Below are positions 54,746-64,000 of a DNA stretch of 64,000 bases, in pieces. Below the pieces are notes generated by a model. The model saw only the letters and a list, made by a program, of their open reading frames with translations, had not been told where the DNA came from and ran no database searches. The DNA comes from Trichobilharzia regenti. Lineage: Eukaryota; Platyhelminthes; Trematoda; Strigeidida; Schistosomatidae. Numbering within the stretch: the first letter of the stretch is position 1; every line of letters begins with the position of its first letter. The position numbers and the translations under genes were made by a program. Location of the stretch: NCBI GenBank assembly GCA_944472135.2, contig OX235270.1, positions 72,549,168 through 72,613,167 of the forward strand, read 5' to 3'.

Positions 54746-56629
54746 GCGGAAATAAAAGCACCATTGTTCAAGTTTTCACATCTTTCTACGGATGTAACAA
54801 GTCGTTTTTGGAAAGTTCCTATGGAACATGATGCAATACGGTATCGCCTTTATCCAAACAATTCTTTTGTTACAAAAACTGACACTAATCATAACCAGTA
54901 CAGCCTAGGAAACTCGAAAATTCTATCAAGATCTTCATACGCACTACTATCTCCATTGAATGATAAGGAGAGGATATATATGTGCTCTAGTTTTAGTTCA
55001 ATGCCACGAAGTAATTCCGAATTAATGCTTGACTCAATGTCCACGCGTAAAGTCACGTTCTCTCGTATTCATTTACCCGAATCTATCTCTATTCAACTAA
55101 GCGAGAAAATGTGCAGGAAAATGTATGACGATGAGAGTAATTCTGTCAAAAATATTGATGAAAACACAATTGCTTCATGCACGATATGTGCAAATAGTCC
55201 ATTGAATAAAACACTCACAGGCTTTCAACACTTTCAGCTTCAGTTACTTCATCACCCCAAGAAAATGATTCAGAAGAAAACAGACGATATTATAGGATTC
55301 AATCATATGGTGTTTCATCAGCGTTTGAAAGCTACTATTGGTCTGTTGATATTTTGTAAGGTAAGTTTTCTTTGTAAAATCCTTATTTTTGTACTCGAGG
55401 CGTGTAAGCCAAAAACATCTCGCAAGTTTGCACTCTCGACTAAAAATTAGACCCGCTGTTACCTAACTGCCAAGTTAGGTGTAAATCTGAAATAAGTGAA
55501 TTGTTACTGCCCAGTTCAGTTAGGTACGGCTGGATATGGATGTTAAGCTGGAATGTAAATGTTATCACTAGGTCATCCTACTCTCGTAGGTCAAATGGTA
55601 ATGCATAATCGACTTTCACTACCAGTGGAACCCCAGTTACGGAGAATATATCAAGACTATTTGAAGTATTTTAATAGGAGTCTAACAAAAAGAGAAAATA
55701 CCCATTCATTGAACTCTGACCGATTACTTTCCCATGTATAAGAATGTACTGGACACAACTGTCTAACCTATGACACAAGATAACTTTATTAGATATTCCC
55801 CCTGATAGGATTTTTGTAGCAAATAACACTTCCAGACCACAAATAAATACTTCTCCACACAAAATCTCACCATAAAACATTATAGATGCGGAATTAAGAA
55901 CGCACTATTAGTTTTTGACCATGATACCATTGGATAGTTTACCACTTACCTATCTTTGATGATGACTAGTAGATACTACTTAAACTAGTGCTAACAAAAA
56001 TGCTTCACTGAAGGTGATTTTCTTAAGCTGAACAGGACCACCCTACAGTTACATTGGGTGGTTAACATTATTCGTCTTCAACAAATAATCTGTATTATTT
56101 TATTTGTCGAATTAGCATATTTCACATTAGTTACAAACTAGGTGTCATATTTATCATTATGTTAACAACTGTATATTTCTCTCCAGGTAAGTATGAATAC
56201 TTATGTACCAAACTCACTGGGTGATTTAATTGAAACCTTGAGCAAAGAATATGATACTCGGTCAAAAAGTAAACCGTGCAAACAAATGGACCAAAATCAA
56301 CAATGCAACGTAAACCGTTCAAGAAGCTATGTACAGCTAGACAGACAACACAGTATTCGAGAGAATTCCATCATGAAACAACCGGTAATGCGTTCAAATT
56401 CTTTTACCTACAAACAACACCATAGAAGTGTTGTTTAAGGAAGCATTTGTTAGCGATTATTTTATTACTACTAGTAATAATAGCAAAATACATGTCACTG
56501 CCACTACCACTACTAGAAGTGCTCTCGCTCCAACTTTTATTGGTTTTGCCGATAGTAGCACCAATAACGAATATTTACGCTACAAACTGCTATCTATCCT
56601 ACAGGAACCTTTCCAAAAGTAACTGCTGA
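54746..56629 (+). CDS. Unrecognised multi-exon gene with hydrophobic C-terminus (right copy)
   Basis: Same exon model as in the left copy: 54746-55360, 56187-56384 and 56426-56629, with the 41-nt candidate intron at 56385-56425. I saw no difference from the left copy over the exons. Because the copies are identical, they cannot be used to test the reading frame. Confidence 0.45.
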
Positions 56630-56914
56630 ATGGTAATAACTTTATTCACGTTATCCATGAGCTACTGATTTGTACAAATCACAAAAAGATTTTCATTTGT
56701 CTTCTTATTACCTAATTTAATACTTCGCTTTTTGATGTGAAACTGAACTTTTTCTTTCTTGTGAAAGATATAACTGATTTCACAATCTTTCCAATCTAAT
56801 TGTTGATTAACTGACGATAACCATACGCCAAACAATCACATTTTAAAAAGATTTACTAATGTACATATTCTAAAAGTAACAATTATTCTCTTATACTTTG
56901 AATATAGTTATTTA

Positions 56915-57166
56915 GTTAATACTTCGAGTGTCAAGTCATCTAGTTCAGTTACCACACTGCATAGTCGATCAAAATACATAGTATTGAACGACAAAATTCA
57001 GTGTCGTACAGTCACCTGCTCTAATGAACTTCCTTTATTAGGCTTATATCCCGGTAGATGTCGTAATCATACACAGACTACCTTCTGTGCGTCCACAGAG
57101 AAAGTTAGCTTTCCAAAAGACGAATACATATCAGGATTAAGATGTGGTGATCGTCTTACTACTTGA
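56915..57166 (+). CDS. Candidate further exon or short ORF (right copy)
   Basis: Counterpart of 10846-11097; same doubts. Confidence 0.2.
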   Translation, partial: VNTSSVKSSSSVTTLHSRSKYIVLNDKIQCRTVTCSNELPLLGLYPGRCRNHTQTTFCASTEKVSFPKDEYISGLRCGDRLTT

Positions 57167-59119
57167 AATTAGTTGGAATTAAAGTGAAACTTTATTATCA
57201 AATCCATTTAAACACATCTTGCCCTAATATAAAGTTTATCAATCATTTAGCACAATGACCTCATTACTTATGGCCGCATATAGCATATTTAGATATCTAC
57301 CTCCAACATATGAATTACCTAGGTAGAGAACTGACTAGAACTTCAGGTTATTTCACTACTACTACTATACGACTTCTGAGAGAAACAGTTTCTTCTTAGC
57401 TGTAGATTCTAGTTTCACCTAGCTACATATATGCTACTAAATCGATTTTGAGACGTATCAGTGATCAATCCATACTGGGTTTCAATTAGGACATGCAATA
57501 CATTCATTATTGGCAAACTACGCAGTGTAAAGTGAAAACTCACCACCGTCTCTCTTAGAAATCTCCAAACGTGCGGAACGGCGACCCGATGTATGCATCA
57601 TTTTGATCTAGCCATTGTTTGACGCGAGTAGTTTACAACTACTAATATCAGCCAGTATCACATACTATCTTGCTAAATTGTCAGCCAGTCTGGATTGCAC
57701 AACAATTACTAAAAATATCTTCGTGGGTTGGAAGCATATTCCGAATCACACTGACTTTTATTACAACTTAATACCACCCATCACAATAAGTGACTAGGAC
57801 TGTACAACGCATACTACACACATATTATTTAGTGCCTTTTATCTAATTTTTATCCCTATCTGCACCTAACAATAATTCAAAAACACAGAACAAATAATCT
57901 CAGATCGAGGATATCTTACACTGTCAGCGAGTATGTTTAAATCGTTGAGTAGGACATGGTGAAATACACCTGTTGATTAGAGGCCTAACATCTTACTGAT
58001 GCTATAGATAATGCAGACCTTTCGAATCTATGCTTCTGCATCGCCAGTGACCCGTCTATTAATGTTAATGCAGTGTGTAAACCGACTGACACGCTAGAAT
58101 ATATAACTACCCTTAATTTAAGACGGGGACTGACTAGTTTTACCACCTGCTCAGTGCGCCAAATGCATGCACAAGACTCTGGATTTTGACAGTACCTCTT
58201 ATTGAGGGGACCATGTTGCCTGTATACCTTATATTACCGTCTCAAAAGCAAGTCGACACAACTAACGCACTCAGGCATCACGCTACGAACAACAGCGCAC
58301 TTAGGTAATAACACTAACCCTTTATCTTGCCCAAATAACTAGTATATAATACCCGCAGGCGATATATACTTTGTCCCTTCCGTTCAAACCCCCACTGACG
58401 TCCTTAAAAAGAACCCCGAAAGTAAGGCTAATTACAGGAACTCAGCCTGTAACACATCAAAAATAAGCTTGCGGTCCTTAAATATTAGTCCCACTGTTTT
58501 GTAAGTGCACGCTGATATGAAATAGAATCATATCGAAACTATATTTTTATTCTTAAGAAGTCTGATTTAAATTTACAAGCAACTATTAGTTCACCCAATT
58601 TATAAAATGCATTGGTGATAGAACAAAAATGCATCAGCCCATGAAATCAACTTGAGACAGGTAGGGAAGTTTAACGGTTGGAACCTCCAAGATAATAGTG
58701 GACTCTTCGAGTTCACTTACATTGGTGGATTTATTCACTATCTATCATTATAATTTTAATTATCTTTGGCACCCACCCATAAGCTAAGCTTTCAGATACA
58801 CATTTTTGTCTGTTGTGATACCACTACACTTGCTTTATCTGTGCTTTTTAAAAGTGTGGAAAATTAAATGGGTAGATATGTGTGAAAGTATATTCTAATT
58901 AGTCAGTCAGTTAGTCTACAGATAACTGGCTTTTGCGACTAACCAAATCACTCCCAATAGCCAAGACGTCTATGACAACACATGCTGCCACTATTGAAAC
59001 ACAAACCAACTTAAATAGCCTAGCGAGTAAAACAGTGACTTGAGCAGTATTGATTTTACTCAAATGTCCAATCAATTCTACTCATGTATATAAATGAAGT
59101 GAAAAGTTGTGAGTGACCA

Positions 59120-59214
59120 GATATGATTACGAGCAATAGTTTGTGCTCGGAACGTCATCAGATAGTATTACTGTATAACAGTGTGGTTTATCAAAATAAA
59201 ATTTTATCTATTAC
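59120..59214 (+). repeat. Short dispersed hairpin-bearing repeat, copy 2 (right copy)
   Basis: Counterpart of 13051-13145. Confidence 0.5.
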
Positions 59215-59590
59215 GAACTTCAATTTGTCGGACAGTCTTTCACCGCTAGCCATGCTTTAATTAGCATAACATCCTATATTTTAAAAAATGCAAAGTTACC
59301 GACCCAGTGAACATATTAAGCATTTTTCATGACAACGTCAGTGAGGAATAATACTATGTTTCATAGTAAAGTTAAGACGAAACGGTAAAATCATATAAGG
59401 ATGGTGGAGAACAAACAGCTAGTGATACAGTTTTGTTATTAGCATAGGATGAAGACAATAATGAGGACCCACAACCATTCAAACTACAGAAATCTGAAAT
59501 ATTAGAATTGCAAAAGTAAAAAAGCATTTTAACCAATAAATGAATCACTTATGTGAACATTTGGAATTAACATAGTTTGTTTTAAGTGTT

Positions 59591-59809
59591 TTAAAAGATC
59601 TTACACATCCACTTCTTCTCTTTGAAAGGATTGTCCTTAACACGGTGAACAAGAGGATCTGAGAGTAGGTTTTCTTGGCAGTAATTGATTAGGTCTATAA
59701 CAGTATGGCTGAATCTTTGTCTCTCGTGAGCACAATGAATCCTTAGATCTTCAACTTCACGTCTTCTTATTTCAATCTCGTGCAACCTACTAATTGGAGC
59801 CATCAGCAC
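59591..59809 (-). CDS. Heterotrimeric G-protein gamma subunit (right copy, uninterrupted upstream region)
   Basis: Identical in protein to 13522-13740: coiled-coil helix, DLINYCQ...DPL, NPFKEKK and CAAX box CKIF. Here the upstream sequence is continuous, with a single GACGT at 59842-59846 and no LINE, so this copy probably shows the native promoter or intron arrangement. Confidence 0.85.
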   Translation of the reverse strand: MLMAPISRLHEIEIRRREVEDLRIHCAHERQRFSHTVIDLINYCQENLLSDPLVHRVKDNPFKEKKWMCKIF

Positions 59810-59841
59810 TCACCAGCACTAAACAAAACAGGGACCAAACG

Positions 59842-59846
59842 GACGT
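59842..59846. other. Empty insertion site of the CR1-like LINE
   Basis: Single GACGT flanked by ACCAAACG and AGGTCACTCA, matching both flanks of the LINE in the left copy. Confidence 0.9.
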
Positions 59847-60719
59847 AGGTCACTCACTGACCTATAAGTGAGAAAAACAAAGTATTTCCATGTTTTGATA
59901 AAAAGGCGGAAATTTTAAAACTTGATAGTATGACACTAGAACATTTATGAATCGGTTGTGATTAGCAGCTGGGTGTGATGCATAGATTAGGTCCAAACAA
60001 AAGTTGTAACACATTACGCCAGATACTATGTCGAAGACTGATAATCAGAATCAGGGGTTAATCACAGGAACACAATTAGAATTAAGTCTTCTGTTTTCAG
60101 TATTAGTAACAACAGGTTAACTAGTCTGTATCAGTACTTAATTTTTGTTCCCCATAACGACCCAGCTTTTCCACGGAAGCATCAGCTGGAGAAACTACTA
60201 TCACAGACTGCAGTAACGAGTTTGAGCTCTACAGGTAAATCTAAACTGCACTAGTTGTTTCCTTAATTGTGATTCTTGAAATCCCTTCAACAATTACTCC
60301 AAGAAGAGGCAGAATTATCCAGGTGGTCAACACAGTCAAATCACAAGTTCTCTATACCTGGTTTGAAAGGACTCACAGTTTCTCCCCTCTCCTCGTGCAT
60401 AGAAACTGTGGGCCACTGGAAGACATGTACTAGTTACCTCCTGCTCAACTTCTAAACTTCAAAAGCCACATTAACTGTATACAAGATATGCATGCACCCC
60501 AAACTTGAACAGCGGGCTCTACCATATGTTGGCCCAAGGTACGCAGGTCAGCAAAAGTACGAGAATGAATTGATGAGGCAAACGGAAGTCTCTTACGGAA
60601 TCACATGACTGAAAAAGGCCTACGTAGTTCAGGACAGTACATGTCCAATTCGTAGGAGCTCGTCCAAATTTTATTCTAATACCAAACCATACCATTCACT
60701 CTACTTTGGCTACAATCTT

Positions 60720-60918
60720 TTAATTAATTTAATTTAATTTTCGATTACGGCTTGATTCCACACTGTATTTTTGGTACAAGTATGGAATTTTCAGCATGGA
60801 TATCGGTAGCTCAAATTTTGCAGGCCGACCATAGATATCAGGTGTGCGTCGGCAGGGGCTCGAACCTCGGACCATGTGTATGGTCGGCGACAGTCCTAAC
60901 CACTGTGCTACTGACGCG
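60720..60918 (-). mobile_element. tRNA-derived SINE, family 1 (right copy)
   Basis: Counterpart of 20094-20292. Confidence 0.8.
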
Positions 60919-61151
60919 ATTGCCACTCACTGAAACAGCAGAAATGCAGGCGTCTTCACTACTGACTCTAGTAAAATGTGAAAGCAACCACGGCAGAATG
61001 AATCGTCAGAAAATCCCTCCTGTGCAACCTACTGATAACATTGACATTTAGTTCAGTATTTCAGGTAATTTTGTGATTGTTATCCTCTGGCCTGAGTGTC
61101 ATTTTACTCACGTTCGGTCATCTGCTTCTGACGTAGTTGTAATTGCCTAAC

Positions 61152-61156
61152 GTTGC
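61152..61156. repeat. Target-site GTTGC before the LTR element (right copy)
   Basis: Counterpart of 20526-20530, showing that the LTR element was in place before the duplication. Confidence 0.8.
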
Positions 61157-61514
61157 TGTCAATGGAGTTGAAGATTGAACGATCAATTCTTGGTTGTTTG
61201 CTCAAAATCAACTTCCCCAATTTTCGCGGAGGCATCAATACGACAGTCATCGTCTCATCGGTCGCTGTTCAGAAAGAAGAGTGAAACATCGTCAGAAGTA
61301 ATACAATGATTTATTATTGTAATATTTGTTTTCAGACCTTAGTTCACTTATTCCTTTTATATGTTGGTGTAACAATAAAGAAATATCAAGCGGCAGATCG
61401 GTGTTTTGGTTTTCTCGTCCGTTATAACTAAGCGTTTCTGAAATCTTCAAGGAACAGCGTGGGCCCGAGCGTAGCGAGAGCTGGGCATTAACGGTTTATG
61501 AGACGTGGCTGACA
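61157..61514 (+). repeat. LTR 1 of the right copy (358 bp)
   Basis: Ends GGCTGACA like LTR 1 of the left copy. At least two substitutions distinguish them (AAAGAAGAG for AAAGAGGAG, AAGCGTTT for AAGCATTT). Confidence 0.9.
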
Positions 61515-64000
61515 GTTTCTGACGATGGAAACAGATCTGGCGGATTCAAACAGTTGGTGAAAGTTTGGATAGTCACCGTTCATCTTTCCTGGTGCCGGTC
61601 AAGTCCTCTTTGAACAAGCAATATCTGGAACGTTTTTGGAATTGGGTCAAGTTCAACAATGCCTGGGTCAAAGAAGGAACAGAGTGTCTTGGATACAAAC
61701 AGGAAAGTAAGTCATGGTGACTTGTCTGTTAATTGTAACGATGTGTCTGATGTTAAGCATGACATGGTTGATGTTACTGTTTCGCCGTTCAGGGATAATA
61801 GGAACATCAAACTCCCTAAGTCTGAACCACGGTGTTTTGATTGAAACCCGGCCGATTATTTACAGTTTGTTAAGGAGTTTGAGATCATGCTGAGTGGTAT
61901 TTTATTAAGTGATGAATTGAAATTGATGTATTTGATGAGGTATTGCACTGGAGATGCTTCAAGAGCTATACAGTGCTGTAAGCTCATGCCCCCTAATGAG
62001 GGATACGCTGAGGCTATGAGCATATTACGTCAAAGGTTTGGAAGAACTTCGATGATTGCACGGAAATTATTCGAGGCTGTTAAGGGTAATGGTGGTCAAT
62101 TACAGGATGACTCCCAGGCACTTACTGAGTTTTTAGATAATTTGCTAATTTGCAAGAATGGAATGATTTCGATGGATCGCATGAGTGACCTCAACTCGAG
62201 TTTCATACTAGAAGCAATAGCAAGACGCCTACCTACTCGACTGCAAAGGAAGTGGGTGAAGATAAGCTCCCGTATGGAGGATGAGGGTATCGAGCCAAAG
62301 TTTGATGATATCCTGAAACTGGTAAATACTAGTGTCAATCAATCTATGAACAAGTTCGCCAGTCTATTACATCTCACCCCTAGAATACAGCAGTCTGAGA
62401 TCAAAATGCAATCATCGATGACGAGTAGGCCTCAGAGAGGTGGATATCGAGAAGACTCCATGATGTATAGTAATGCATATAGACCTAGTGAGTGTAACGG
62501 GTTTCGTAGTACATCCTCAACAGATGAGTTACAAGATGCAAGACAAACACGGTTGTGTTTTACACGTTTTCAAGAGGTGCATACAAAGGTGAACTGTGAA
62601 CCAGTGAGCAAGTTCAGTGATAAGCTAAATGTAAACCCCAAGTCTGACTCCGAATTGTGTGACGATAACGGTGTGGTCAAGAAGTCTGTAGTTGCAACTG
62701 GTAAGCCATTGTTGAATAGAGTGTCACAGAATAGAGTTGCTGCTTCAGAGTCCAGTTCTGACTCCATAAGTTTACGAGGTATTACTAGTCAGAGTGAAGA
62801 TATAAAACCTTTTATGATTTGCGAGGAGGAACCAAAATTGTCTACTTCTGTTATTAAAGAGTTTGAAAATGATAAAGTTGACGGTAAAGTGAATATTCGT
62901 GATAATGATCATGATACTTCACAGTTGTCTTTGGTTGATCATTATGAGATGAGGGATATGCCTACTACTGCTAAGTTAAATAAAGGTTCTGTACAACTTG
63001 AACGTGAAGTAGAAATAAATGCAGATTCAGTTGCAGAAGGCACGCATACTTGTGAGACCGTCAGTGTGATTGATCAGCATGTAGCCCACCTATCATCAGA
63101 TGCCAGTGCTAGACCGGAGCTGATAGTAAAAGACGGCAGTGGTGGTGGTCTTGCAGGTAGACAAATTTCTGAAAACCGAGCAACAACAGCTTTGGATCCA
63201 CTGCTAACTTCATCAACTGGTTTCAATCAGTCGTCGTTGGTGCTGTCATCCACAATGAAAATGACGCCCATCAACTCTAGTACCTTCTGCAATGACTATG
63301 CTAGTATCAGTCCGTTTGAAGAGACGAAAGATATTGCTAAGTTTAGTGAGGATAAACCAAGTGTAAACGAGAGAGTAATTGTTAAATTGACCTGCACGAA
63401 TAAAAGCATTTCTAGTTTCAAGTTACTATTTGAATGTTATTATCTTTGGTGTAAATTACTCTGTTTCTACGCTTGGTTGATCAGATAGGTCGTGTGTTTG
63501 TTAGTCATCTATGTTCTACGATACAATGACATGAGGGTGTTACCATTCAGATTTGAAGATATAGCTGATAGAAGGAGGTCAGCAAAAGAACTCTGCGACG
63601 ATTTTCCAACCTAGGGCGTCAACCTGAGAAGGGTTGTAGGCGTACTGCTGTAAGTCCTACAGTTCTTCAAGTGTAGGTTGTTGTACCAGAATCCACAACA
63701 TTTGATTTGTTGTTAGTACATATGTATGTGTTAAATAATTGTGTGAGTTCCAATTATTGTAATTGTTGGTTAATCTTGTTTGTGTCCGGACACTCCACAA
63801 CTTACAATGGTCAACCTGTGAAGGGTTGTAGGCGTAGTGGTGTAAGTCCTGCGATTCTTCAATGGAATTCCACCAAGACATGATCAGCGAGGTTGTTTGT
63901 ACTATTTGTATATACGTGTGGTGTGTCATATCAATTGGTGTTTTTGGATTCATTGTGTTTACTTGTTGTTTTCGTATCTTGTTGTTATTGCATAATTCTG
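61515..64000 (+). mobile_element. LTR element internal region, right copy (runs off window)
   Basis: Equivalent to int1 20889-23374. It contains the leader, the interrupted Gag and the two 192-bp modules (63619 and 63811). Whether further units follow cannot be seen. Confidence 0.85.
61659..63488 (+). pseudogene. Gag-like protein, right copy, with the same in-frame TGA
   Basis: The frame starts at 61659 and is broken by a TGA at 61842-61844. The downstream part from 61887 is 533 residues and ends at the TAG at 63486. Near the C-terminus it has STGFNQSS and MTPINSS, as in unit 2 of the left array, where unit 1 of the left copy has STSINQSS and MTPTNSS. Confidence 0.8.

Larger units (their letters stand above)
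46070..64000 (+). repeat. Right copy of the large direct duplication
   Basis: Direct repeat of 1-23374 lacking the CR1-like LINE. It carries the same three host genes, the same SINEs and RTE remnants, and the start of the same LTR element. It runs off the right end of the window, so neither its true end nor the number of LTR units in it can be seen. Distance between equivalent points is 46 kb, with 15.6 kb of sequence (30473-46069) that is single-copy in this window. Confidence 0.95.

Overview
The window looks like nuclear DNA of a blood fluke (Schistosomatidae, most likely Schistosoma). It is AT-rich, its genes are split by GT-AG introns, and it is packed with retroelements typical of schistosomes: a CR1-clade LINE, RTE-clade LINE remnants, tRNA-derived SINEs and a BEL/Pao-like LTR element. 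The species is inferred from repeat style and two conserved proteins, not from a database match.

The main architectural fact is a direct, nearly identical duplication. Bases 1-23374 reappear at 46070-64000: offset 46069 up to 13777 and offset 40626 from 19216 onward. The change of offset is caused by a 5438-bp CR1-like LINE (13778-19215, minus strand, flanked by GACGT) present only in the left copy. The right copy keeps the empty site at 59842-59846. Both ends of the window lie inside the duplicated unit, so its outer edges are not visible.

Each unit carries three host genes. The first is a FAM192A/PSME3IP1 (NIP30) orthologue on the plus strand. It is complete in the right copy: exon 1 at 38703-38813, exons 2-5 at 46410-48636, joined by a 7.6-kb intron full of repeats. 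In the left copy only exons 2-5 (341-2567) lie in the window. The second is an unrecognised multi-exon plus-strand gene with a hydrophobic C-terminus (8677-10560; 54746-56629). The third is a heterotrimeric G-protein gamma subunit on the minus strand (13522-13740; 59591-59809). The LINE in the left copy sits 32 bp plus the target repeat upstream of the gamma-subunit start codon.

From 20531 to 30467 there is an unusual tandem LTR array: four 358-bp LTRs separated by three internal regions of 3051, 2630 and 2824 bp, the whole flanked by one 5-bp repeat GTTGC. The internal regions encode a Gag-like protein related to the DUF1759/BEL-Pao type but no protease, reverse transcriptase or integrase. 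Units 2 and 3 share an exact 421-bp 5' deletion. Unit 3 has an extra 194-bp copy of a 3' repeat. The right copy of the duplication enters the same array at 61157 and runs off the window.

Between the array and the next copy (30473-46069) lie single-copy sequence with one candidate exon (33568-33641), a 5'-truncated LINE with one frameshift (35093-37200), exon 1 of FAM192A, and within its intron several rearranged RTE fragments and a tRNA-derived SINE. The inferred order of events is: LTR array, then duplication (or haplotype split), then LINE insertion in one copy.
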